Below are positions 1 to 5,420 of a stretch of DNA of 5,752 nt, in pieces. The notes below the pieces were generated by a model. It saw only the letters and a program-made list of their open reading frames with translations, was not told the DNA's origin and did not search any database. Both the position numbers and the translations under genes were made by a program. Every line of letters starts with the position of its first letter. Within the stretch, counting starts at the first letter, position 1. Where the stretch lies: contig JAEYLA010000104.1 of assembly GCA_023461495.1 (NCBI GenBank), positions 1 through 5,752 of the forward strand, written 5' to 3'. Source of the stretch: Bacillota bacterium. GTDB lineage: Bacteria; Bacillota; Clostridia; Christensenellales; CAG-138.

Positions 1-2
1 CA

Positions 3-944
3 CTTAAGATCCTGCGCGAGGACTACAAGTTCTACGGCTATATCCACGCAAAAGCCATCCCCGGCGCAAGCGATGCGCTCACAGAGCGGCTTGGCATGCT
101 GTGTGACCGCATGAGTGTGAACATTGAACTTCCCTCCCAGGAAAGCCTGACCAGACTCGCACCGGACAAATCCAAGCACTCCATTTTAGCCCCCATGGGG
201 TTTATCAGGGGCCGCATTGCAGAAAGCACCCGTGAGCTTGTGCGCTACAAAAGCGCGCCGAAGTTTGTGCCCGCCGGACAAAGCACCCAGATGATCGTAG
301 GCGCTTCAGGGGAAAGCGATTTTCATATTCTGAACCTGACTGAAAAGCTGTATCAGGGGTACCGCCTCAAGCGCGTGTTTTTCAGCGCCTATATGCCGGT
401 GACGGAGCATGCGCTCCTCCCCGCGCGGGACGTAAAACCTCCGCTCTTGCGGGAACACCGGCTCTATCAGGCGGACTGGCTGCTGCGCTTTTACGGCTTT
501 GAAGCCTCGGAAATCTTAGACGAAGCGCATCCCACATTCAACCCGTTCATCGATCCCAAGTGCAATTGGGCGCTCAATCATCCGGCCTTTTTCCCCCTTG
601 AAATCAACCGCGCGCCGTATGAAATGCTGCTGCGTGTGCCGGGCATCGGGGTGCGGAGCGCACAACGCATTGTTGTCGCGAGAAGGGTCGGCAGCCTTGA
701 TTTTGCGGGGCTCAAAAAACTTGGCGTGGTGCTCAAGCGGGCGCAGTATTTTATTACCTGCAAGGGGCAGCGAAGCCATGGTATGGATATCAACCAAGAT
801 CCCCTGCTTTTAGCGCTCTTAAACGAGCAGGCTAAGGGAAAGCAGGAGCAGAATGCCCTGTTTGCGCCACGGCAGACTTCCCTGTTTGAACAGCCAGCCT
901 TTGCGCGGGAGGAGTTGTACAAATGCCTGAGCGGCCAGCTTTGA
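3..944 (+). CDS. Putative DNA modification/repair radical SAM protein, 5'-truncated by the window edge
   Basis: The frame is open from base 3 with no start, so this is the C-terminal 313 residues of a longer protein. An ATG at 96 lies inside conserved sequence and is not the start. I recognise the family by recall as the radical SAM group annotated as putative DNA modification/repair (TIGR03916-like, distantly related to spore photoproduct lyase). The CxxxCxxC [4Fe-4S]/SAM cluster expected near the N-terminus would lie upstream of the window. Visible support: a conserved block LCDRMSVNIELPSQESL (about 96-146), PAGQSTQMIVGASGESD (about 273-323), and a C-terminal helix-hairpin-helix, LLRVPGIGVRSAQRI (about 627-671), that suggests non-specific DNA or nucleic acid binding. 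The tail after CKGQ (about 760) is poorly conserved. The next gene overlaps its end by 22 bases, so the two are probably translated together. The substrate is unknown; a role in DNA repair or modification is family-level inference. Confidence 0.86.
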   Translation, partial: LKILREDYKFYGYIHAKAIPGASDALTERLGMLCDRMSVNIELPSQESLTRLAPDKSKHSILAPMGFIRGRIAESTRELVRYKSAPKFVPAGQSTQMIVGASGESDFHILNLTEKLYQGYRLKRVFFSAYMPVTEHALLPARDVKPPLLREHRLYQADWLLRFYGFEASEILDEAHPTFNPFIDPKCNWALNHPAFFPLEINRAPYEMLLRVPGIGVRSAQRIVVARRVGSLDFAGLKKLGVVLKRAQYFITCKGQRSHGMDINQDPLLLALLNEQAKGKQEQNALFAPRQTSLFEQPAFAREELYKCLSGQL

Positions 945-1768
945 TTTATTGCTATGACGGCACATTTGACGGCTTTTTGTGCTGCGTCTTTGAAAGCTAC
1001 AATTCCCAAGAGATTCCCACAGATATTCTGCCGGATACAAAGGAACTTCCCTTTTTGCTTCCGGTAAAGCACATTGCAACCATTCCGGACCGTGCGCGCC
1101 GCGTGCGCCGTTCCATCCCCCAAAAACTCGGAGCGGAAGCTGCAGATTTTGTGCGGCGCGCCTTTTTAACATGCCATGCGCAAAAGGAACTCCTGCTGCT
1201 GCGTTTTTTTCGCCTGGGATATGAAAAAGGGCCGGTTGTCCTGCGTATGCTTACGGAGGATACCGTACACGCTTTGACGGAAGCGGTGCGGCATTTAGAG
1301 CATGAGTCCCATCTATTGACCGGGTTCGTTCGCTTTTCCGATGCAAACGGCGTGCTTGTCTCCATCATTGAACCCAAGAACATCGTACTGCCCATTATTG
1401 CGCCGCACTTTTGCAACCGCTATCCAAACGAGCGGTTTGTGCTGTATGACAACACCCACGCCATGGCGCTATTACACCAAAGCGGCGCCTTTGAGATTGC
1501 GTATGTGGGGGCGTTCTCCATGCCCGACCCGGACGAGGAGGAACGAAAGTACCGCGCGCTATGGCGGCTTTTTTACGACACCATTGAGGTGGAAGGCAGG
1601 CACAACCCCCGCTGCCGTATGGGGCATATGCCAAAACGCTACTGGCGCTGCATGACGGAATTTATGGCAGATTCTGCGCCAAAGGACGGCAAACAGGGAC
1701 AGAAGTACAATGCCTTGCCACACGCTTTGCCTCCGCTTCCTCCCGCTGATTTTGAACAGCGCATATAA
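923..1768 (+). CDS. DUF4130 / TIGR03915-type probable DNA metabolism protein, partner of the radical SAM gene
   Basis: The product has 281 residues. The ATG at 923 is chosen because a strong Shine-Dalgarno (GGGAGGAG, 907-914) sits 8 bases upstream, and the N-terminal IYCYDGTFDGFLCCVFE (residues 8-24) is the family's signature opening. Other conserved-looking parts are PHFCNRYP (161-168), FVLYDNTHAMALLH (182-195) and RALWRLFYDTIEVEGR (211-226), followed by NPRCRMGHMPKRYW (228-241). The family is known as the constant neighbour of the preceding radical SAM protein, and in other bacteria a homologous domain is fused to a uracil-DNA glycosylase; here no glycosylase domain is present. The last 30 or so residues (about 252-281), rich in Lys, Pro and Gln, look like a variable extension. 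There is no signal peptide or membrane segment, so it is probably cytosolic. The biochemical activity is not known; an accessory role in base repair or modification is inference. It ends the operon: a 413-base gap precedes ilvB. Confidence 0.85.
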   Translation: MPERPALIYCYDGTFDGFLCCVFESYNSQEIPTDILPDTKELPFLLPVKHIATIPDRARRVRRSIPQKLGAEAADFVRRAFLTCHAQKELLLLRFFRLGYEKGPVVLRMLTEDTVHALTEAVRHLEHESHLLTGFVRFSDANGVLVSIIEPKNIVLPIIAPHFCNRYPNERFVLYDNTHAMALLHQSGAFEIAYVGAFSMPDPDEEERKYRALWRLFYDTIEVEGRHNPRCRMGHMPKRYWRCMTEFMADSAPKDGKQGQKYNALPHALPPLPPADFEQRI

Positions 1769-1783
1769 GTATGCATACTGCGC
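1759..1783. repeat. Imperfect hairpin with a 12-base perfect palindrome over the stop codon of the DUF4130 gene
   Basis: AGTATGCATACT (1768-1779) is a perfect palindrome that begins at the last base of the TAA stop. It lies within a possible hairpin in which GCGCATAT (1759-1766) pairs with ATA and TGCGC (1775-1783) around one bulged C and an 8-base loop. The 3' flank is A-rich, not T-rich, so it is not a normal intrinsic terminator for + strand transcripts. It could be a 3'-end stabilising stem, a protein-binding site, or chance. No clear terminator for the upstream operon was found elsewhere in 1769-1897. Confidence 0.3.
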
Positions 1784-1897
1784 AAAAAATATATGATATC
1801 GAATTCGGCTATCCTCTAAAGATCGTGTTTTTTTCAGCTTAAACGGTATCTGTGCTGAACAATATGCGAATTTAATGAATATTTTATATGAAATTGT

Positions 1898-1926
1898 TTG
1901 ACTTTTATTTTATGGTGTGTTATTTT
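1898..1926 (+). promoter_or_regulatory. Candidate sigma-A promoter for the ilv attenuator and operon
   Basis: A -35 box TTGACT (1898-1903, 5 of 6 to TTGACA) is separated by 17 bases from a -10 box TATTTT (1921-1926, 4 of 6 to TATAAT). The -10 is preceded by TG at 1918-1919, an extended -10. The surrounding 1780-1955 is markedly more AT-rich than the genes. Transcription would start near 1932-1934, about 23 bases before the leader peptide ATG, so a transcript ended at the attenuator would be roughly 190 nucleotides. The position is what an attenuator requires. The call rests on consensus matching only. Confidence 0.55.
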
Positions 1927-1955
1927 TATAAAAACTTGATTTGAGGGTATCAAAT

Positions 1956-2063
1956 ATGTTGTCACCGTTTACAAGCGGCATTATCCTTATTAGCATTCTT
2001 CTCCTCGGGCTCGTACTTGTAGTCCGGGGTGTTGGTCGTGCATATAAGTGGATAGCTGCATAG
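1956..2063 (+). CDS. ilv leader peptide (attenuation control peptide), 35 residues rich in Ile, Leu and Val
   Basis: This short ORF starts with ATG at 1956, 8 bases after a good Shine-Dalgarno (GAGGG, 1943-1947), and ends with TAG at 2061. In codons 9-23 (1980-2024, reading IILISILLLGLVLVV) 13 of 15 are Ile, Leu or Val; over the whole peptide 16 of 35 are (5 Ile, 7 Leu, 4 Val). It is followed after 22 bases by a strong terminator and then by ilvB. This layout is the hallmark of ribosome-mediated attenuation, as for ilvL and ivbL of enterobacteria, though the peptide sequence itself is not related to those. When charged Ile, Leu or Val tRNA is scarce, the ribosome should stall in 1980-2024 and favour the antiterminator; when all are plentiful, it reaches the stop and lets the terminator form. 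All three amino acids are represented, which suggests multivalent control. The alternative, a small membrane peptide, is possible because the run is hydrophobic, but the context argues for a leader. It is too short for usual gene callers. Confidence 0.86.
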   Translation: MLSPFTSGIILISILLLGLVLVVRGVGRAYKWIAA

Positions 2064-2098
2064 ACGGGTAGGCTTAACGAACCTGAGGGCCCTGCAGT
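2054..2098 (+). promoter_or_regulatory. Predicted antiterminator fold of the ilv attenuator
   Basis: The last codons of the leader peptide and the spacer can pair with the 5' arm of the terminator. A2054 and CTGCA (2056-2060) pair with TGCAGT (2093-2098) with one bulged G. GGGT (2066-2069) pairs with GCCC (2089-2092), with a G-U at its end. Within the loop, AGGCTT (2070-2075) pairs with AACCT (2080-2084) around AACG, with one bulged C. The fold uses bases 2089-2098, so it excludes the terminator. A ribosome at the TAG stop (2061-2063) would cover its 5' side and release the terminator; one stalled at 1980-2024 would leave it free. I paired it by eye and made no energy calculation. Confidence 0.55.
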
Positions 2099-2120
2099 AA
2101 ACACACTGCAGGGTCTTTTT
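2086..2120 (+). terminator. Intrinsic terminator of the ilv attenuator
   Basis: CCCTGCAGT (2090-2098) pairs perfectly with ACTGCAGGG (2105-2113) around a 6-base loop. The stem can extend outward with G2089-T2114, G2088-C2115, G2087-T2116 and A2086-T2117, two of these being G-U. A run of five T (2116-2120) follows at once. It lies between the leader peptide stop and ilvB, with no gene just before it other than the leader peptide, so it is best read as the attenuator's terminator and not as the end of the upstream operon. Confidence 0.88.
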
Positions 2121-2126
2121 GTATAG

Positions 2127-2152
2127 AAAACGCACGGCAACGGCGCCGTTTT
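2127..2152 (+). repeat. Inverted repeat between the attenuator terminator and the ilvB ribosome binding site
   Basis: The ilvB 5' leader has overlapping inverted repeats. AAAACG (2127-2132) can pair with CGTTTT (2147-2152). Alternatively, ACGGC (2134-2138) pairs with GCCGT (2145-2149) and is followed by a run of T. AACGGCGCCGTT (2139-2150) is also a perfect 12-base palindrome. Only read-through transcripts would carry it. It could be a stabilising stem, a weak second terminator or an operator; the sequence does not decide between them. Confidence 0.3.
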
Positions 2153-2166
2153 ACACAAGTTTGTAC

Positions 2167-2172
2167 GGGAGG
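2167..2172 (+). promoter_or_regulatory. ilvB: Ribosome binding site fixing the ilvB start
   Basis: GGGAGG lies 9 bases before the ATG at 2182. The longer open frame runs back to a TTG at 2119, but that codon lies in the T-run of the terminator and has no ribosome binding site. The protein also aligns with the family only from MLLSGAEII onward, so 2182 is the start. Confidence 0.9.
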
Positions 2173-2181
2173 CAAAAAGAC

Positions 2182-3846
2182 ATGTTGTTATCTGGTGCGG
2201 AGATCATCCTGAAAGTGCTGCTGGAGCAGGACGTTGACGCGGTGTTTGGGTACCCCGGCGGGACCGTACTCAACATCTACGATGAACTCTACAAGTACAG
2301 CGATCGAATCACGCATTACACAACCTGCCATGAGCAGGGCGCGGCGCACGCCGCGGACGGATATGCGCGCGCCAGCGGAAAAACGGGCGTGGTCATCGCG
2401 ACCTCGGGCCCCGGGGCCACCAACCTCGTCACCGGTATCGCCTGCGCTTACTTTGACAGCACCCCGGTTGTAGCGATTACAGGCAATGTCGCCGTGGCGC
2501 TCCTGGGGCGGGACAGCTTTCAGGAAGTGGATATCGCGGGTGTGACCATGCCTGTCACCAAGCACAACTATATCGTCAAAGACGTCACGAAGCTCGCTAC
2601 CACTTTGCGCGAAGCGTTCCAGGTCGCCATCTCCGGCCGTCCAGGCCCGGTGCTTGTGGATGTGCCAAAGGACGTGCAGATTGCAAAGGCAGAGTATGAA
2701 CCCCAGGAAAAACAGCAAAGGCGTCCCCAGTCCGCTATCAGGGAAGAAGAAATCGAACGCGCCGTTGAAATGATCCTTTCCGCAAAAAGGCCATATATCT
2801 ATTGCGGCGGCGGCGTTGTGCTTTCCGACGCGCAAAAAGAGCTTGCCCGTTTTGCGGACCGGGTGGACGCCCCCGTTGGCACCAGTATGATGGGACGCAC
2901 CTCCATCTCCGCCGACAACCCGCGCTTTTTAGGTATGATGGGTATGCACGGCAGATACGCTTCCACAAAAGCGCTCAACGAAAGCGATCTTCTCATCGCG
3001 GTGGGCACCCGTTTTTCAGATAGGGCCACCGGCGACAAATCCGAATTTTCCCGTGGAAGAATGGTGCTGCATATCGATATCGACCCGGCGGAAATCAGCA
3101 AAAACATTATGGTGAACAGAAGTATCGTAGGCAATGTCAAGACCGTGCTCAACATTTTGGCAGACCGCCTGCCCCAGCAGCGCCATACGGAATGGGCGGA
3201 AGAAGTCTCCGCCATGAAGCGCTGTCCGGAAAACAACATTGCCATGTGCGCAGGCGAACTGACGCCGGAATATGTGATTGAAGGCGTATCCCAGCGCATG
3301 AAGGCGGATGGAGTCATCGCAACCGACGTTGGCCAGCACCAGATGTGGACGACAATGTATTACCGCTTCCGGGACCCGCGCACATTCGTCACAAGCGGCG
3401 GTTTGGGCGCGATGGGTTTCGGTATGGGGGCGGCGATCGGCTCCTGCATCTCTACAGGGCGCAAGCGCACCGTTCTTTTTACTTCCGACGGCAGCTTCCA
3501 TATGAATATGAACGAGCTTGCGACCGCCGTTTCAAACGATTTGCCCATCATCGTCGTGGTGCTCAATAACGGGGTTCTGGGCATGGTACGGCAGTGGCAG
3601 ACGCTGTTCTTTGAAGGCCGGTATTCGAACACCACCCTGCACCGGAAAACGGATTTTGCAAAGCTTGCGGACGCATTTGGCGCAAAAGGGTGCAGGGCTG
3701 AGACCAGGGAGGAATTTGACCGCTGTATAGAGGCGGCATTTGCGCAAAACACGCCGACGCTCATTGATTGCGTCATCGACTGCGACGAGCGCGTCTTGCC
3801 GATGATCCCGCCCAACCAGGGCATCAACGATATCATTTTACGGTAA
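2182..3846 (+). CDS. ilvB: Acetolactate synthase (acetohydroxyacid synthase) large, catalytic subunit
   Basis: The product has 554 residues, normal for the family. It condenses two pyruvates to 2-acetolactate, or pyruvate with 2-ketobutyrate to 2-aceto-2-hydroxybutyrate, the first common step of valine, leucine and isoleucine synthesis in the cytosol. Domain order: N-terminal ThDP pyrimidine domain (about 1-170) with GYPGG (23-27) and the catalytic Glu51 in HEQGA; central FAD-type domain (about 186-325) with RFSDRATG (277-284); C-terminal ThDP pyrophosphate domain (about 378-530). SGGLGAMGFGMGAAIG (405-420) is typical. The ThDP/Mg motif reads SDG (435-437) through NN (462-463): Asp436 and the Asn pair are kept, but the usual first Gly is Ser. 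RQWQ (470-473) carries the Trp that in biosynthetic enzymes favours 2-ketobutyrate, which separates it from catabolic acetolactate synthase. It is first in the ilvBNCD operon, behind the attenuator, with ilvN 15 bases downstream. Confidence 0.97.
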   Translation: MLLSGAEIILKVLLEQDVDAVFGYPGGTVLNIYDELYKYSDRITHYTTCHEQGAAHAADGYARASGKTGVVIATSGPGATNLVTGIACAYFDSTPVVAITGNVAVALLGRDSFQEVDIAGVTMPVTKHNYIVKDVTKLATTLREAFQVAISGRPGPVLVDVPKDVQIAKAEYEPQEKQQRRPQSAIREEEIERAVEMILSAKRPYIYCGGGVVLSDAQKELARFADRVDAPVGTSMMGRTSISADNPRFLGMMGMHGRYASTKALNESDLLIAVGTRFSDRATGDKSEFSRGRMVLHIDIDPAEISKNIMVNRSIVGNVKTVLNILADRLPQQRHTEWAEEVSAMKRCPENNIAMCAGELTPEYVIEGVSQRMKADGVIATDVGQHQMWTTMYYRFRDPRTFVTSGGLGAMGFGMGAAIGSCISTGRKRTVLFTSDGSFHMNMNELATAVSNDLPIIVVVLNNGVLGMVRQWQTLFFEGRYSNTTLHRKTDFAKLADAFGAKGCRAETREEFDRCIEAAFAQNTPTLIDCVIDCDERVLPMIPPNQGINDIILR

Positions 3847-3861
3847 CGGAGGAAGGGCTAT

Positions 3862-4368
3862 ATGGAAAGGCAGCAATTCGTAGTTTCCCTGCTGGTGGCA
3901 AACCACTTTGGCGTATTGACGCGGGTCTCCGCACTGTTTGCGCGGCGCGGCTTCAATATAGACAGCTTAACGGTCGGCGTCACGGACGACCCGGAGTATT
4001 CCAGGATGACCATCGTGGCGCAGGGCGACGACTACATTAAGGAACAGATCGTCAAACAGCTCCAAAAGCTTGAGGACGTGCGCCTAGTGCAGCTGATGAA
4101 CCCCAACCAGACGGTGCAGCGCGAGCTGATGATCGTAAAAGTCAGGCTTGCGCCCGGCAAACTCTCCGAGCTTGTGGAGGCGGCAAACACCTACCGCGCG
4201 AACGTGATCGACCTTTCGCCGGAGTCGCTGCTCATTGAGATCACCGGCGAACCCACCAAGCTCAACGCGTTCTTAGAATATTTTAAGGCATACGGCATCG
4301 TAGAAATGTCCCGCACCGGCCCTTCCGCTATGGGCAGAAGCAATTACTGCCTGGTTGACGGCGAATGA
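3862..4368 (+). CDS. ilvN: Acetolactate synthase small, regulatory subunit
   Basis: The product has 168 residues, the full two-domain length (also named ilvH), unlike the short form of about 95 residues seen in E. coli IlvN. It activates the IlvB catalytic subunit and carries feedback inhibition by valine. An N-terminal ACT domain (about 5-78) includes LLVANHFGVLTRVSALFARR (10-29) and GFNIDSLTVG (30-39). Asn14 and Gly17 match the E. coli IlvH Asn11 and Gly14 positions whose mutation removes valine sensitivity, so inhibition is probably intact. The residues between them are His-Phe, not the Glu-Ser of E. coli IlvH. The C-terminal domain (about 84-160) includes RELMIVKV (87-94) and ANVIDLSPESLLIEITG (113-129). 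The ATG at 3862 has GGAGG (3848-3852) 9 bases upstream. It sits 15 bases after ilvB and 44 before ilvC, in one operon. Confidence 0.97.
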   Translation: MERQQFVVSLLVANHFGVLTRVSALFARRGFNIDSLTVGVTDDPEYSRMTIVAQGDDYIKEQIVKQLQKLEDVRLVQLMNPNQTVQRELMIVKVRLAPGKLSELVEAANTYRANVIDLSPESLLIEITGEPTKLNAFLEYFKAYGIVEMSRTGPSAMGRSNYCLVDGE

Positions 4369-4398
4369 CAGGTACGGAGCACGATAAATAAAAAATTT

Positions 4399-4403
4399 GG
4401 AGG
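4399..4403 (+). promoter_or_regulatory. ilvC: Strong ribosome binding site of ilvC in an AT-rich spacer
   Basis: GGAGG is placed 9 bases before the ATG at 4413 in the 44-base spacer after ilvN. The spacer is rich in A and T (4384-4398), so the site should be unstructured and easily reached by ribosomes. I see no promoter or terminator hairpin in the spacer. Confidence 0.8.
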
Positions 4404-4412
4404 ATAACAATT

Positions 4413-5420
4413 ATGGCAACGATGTACTACGAAAAAGACTGCGATCTGAACTTCTTGAGCGGGAAAACCGTTGCGGTCATCGGTTACGGAAGCCAGGGCC
4501 ATGCCCATGCGCTCAACCTGAAGGACAGCGGCGTGAACGTTGTCGTCGGCCTGTATGAAGGCTCCAAGTCCGCCGAGGCCGCCCGCGAAGCCGGGCTTAC
4601 CGTAAAGGTCACGGCCGATGCCGTGCGGGATGCGGATGTGATCATGATCCTTGTCAACGATGAAAAGCAGGCCACGCTTTATAAAAATGATATCGCGCCC
4701 AACCTGAAATCCGGTGCCGCGCTTGCGTTTGCACACGGCTTCAACATTCATTACGGCCAGATCGTGCCGCCCAAGGATGTGGACGTCATCATGATTGCCC
4801 CCAAGGGTCCCGGCCATACCGTGCGCAGCCAGTATAACGAGGGCAAGGGCGTCCCCTGCCTCATCGCCGTCAGCCAGGACGCCACCGGCAAAGCCCGCGA
4901 GGTTGCGCTTGCCTACGCCATGGGCATCGGCGGCGCGCGCGGCGGTATTTTGGAAACCACCTTCCGCGAAGAAACCGAAACCGACCTCTTTGGCGAGCAG
5001 GCCGTGTTGTGCGGCGGCGTGACGGAGCTTATCAAGGCAGGCTTTGATACGCTGGTAGAAGCCGGATACCAGCCCGAAAACGCTTACTTTGAGTGCCTGC
5101 ATGAAATGAAGCTCATCATTGACCTCGTGGTCAAGGGCGGCCTTTCCTACATGCGCTACTCCATCAGTGATACCGCGGAGTATGGCGATTATGAGACCGG
5201 CAAGCGCATCATCACCGAAGAGACCCGCAAGGAAATGAAAAAAGTTCTTCATGAAATTCAGGACGGCACGTTTGCCCGCAACTGGATTTTGGAGAACCAG
5301 GCGAACAGGCCGCATTTCAACGCCGTACGCCGTCAGGAAAGCAATCTGCTGATTGAAAAAACCGGTGCGGAGCTGCGCAAAATGATGAGCTGGCAGAAAG
5401 CGGAAAAATATGAGAAGTGA
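4413..5420 (+). CDS. ilvC: Ketol-acid reductoisomerase, class I (short form)
   Basis: The product has 335 residues, the usual class I length. It carries out a Mg-dependent alkyl shift followed by NAD(P)H reduction, converting 2-acetolactate to 2,3-dihydroxyisovalerate and the C6 homologue to its dihydroxy acid. The N-terminal Rossmann domain (about 1-182) has GYGSQGHAHALNL (24-36), AHGFNIHYGQIVPP (107-120) with catalytic His108, and APKGPGHTVR (129-138). The C-terminal knotted helical domain (about 183-327) has ETDLFGEQAVLCGG (189-202). Mg ligands are Asp191, Glu195, Glu227 and Glu231; Ser252 in YSISDTAEYGD (249-259) is the substrate residue. The loop that chooses the cofactor reads GLYEGSKSAEAA (46-57). 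The two Ser expected to hold the NADPH 2'-phosphate are kept, but the Arg common just before them is Tyr-Glu. The gene follows ilvN and overlaps the start of ilvD by 11 bases. Confidence 0.98.
   Translation: MATMYYEKDCDLNFLSGKTVAVIGYGSQGHAHALNLKDSGVNVVVGLYEGSKSAEAAREAGLTVKVTADAVRDADVIMILVNDEKQATLYKNDIAPNLKSGAALAFAHGFNIHYGQIVPPKDVDVIMIAPKGPGHTVRSQYNEGKGVPCLIAVSQDATGKAREVALAYAMGIGGARGGILETTFREETETDLFGEQAVLCGGVTELIKAGFDTLVEAGYQPENAYFECLHEMKLIIDLVVKGGLSYMRYSISDTAEYGDYETGKRIITEETRKEMKKVLHEIQDGTFARNWILENQANRPHFNAVRRQESNLLIEKTGAELRKMMSWQKAEKYEK

Noticed and set aside
1794..1806. TGATATCGAATTC, which matches a cloning-vector polylinker (EcoRV-EcoRI)
   Set aside because: The match is only 13 bases, with no further vector sequence on either side. 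It is probably chance, although a junction artefact could be ruled out with raw reads.
1833..1859. Inverted repeat TTCAGC / GCTGAA with a 15-base spacer
   Set aside because: Six-base arms with a long spacer are expected by chance in a region of this size, and it has no T-run to make a terminator.
1910..2158. An 82-codon - strand open frame over the ilv leader
   Set aside because: It has no ribosome binding site or family resemblance that I can see, and it is the complement of the leader peptide, terminator and promoter.
2119..2181. A 21-codon N-terminal extension of ilvB from a TTG
   Set aside because: The TTG falls in the terminator T-run, has no ribosome binding site, and the added residues do not resemble the family. 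The ATG at 2182 has GGGAGG at 9 bases.
1933..2181. T-box riboswitch upstream of ilvB
   Set aside because: The conserved T-box sequence AGGGTGGNACCGCG is absent before the terminator, and the leader is too short for the usual T-box stem I. A translated leader explains the region better.
4402..4412. GGATAACAATT, which resembles half of the E. coli lac operator
   Set aside because: It is a single half-site that overlaps the ilvC ribosome binding site, with no matching other half. I judge it coincidental.
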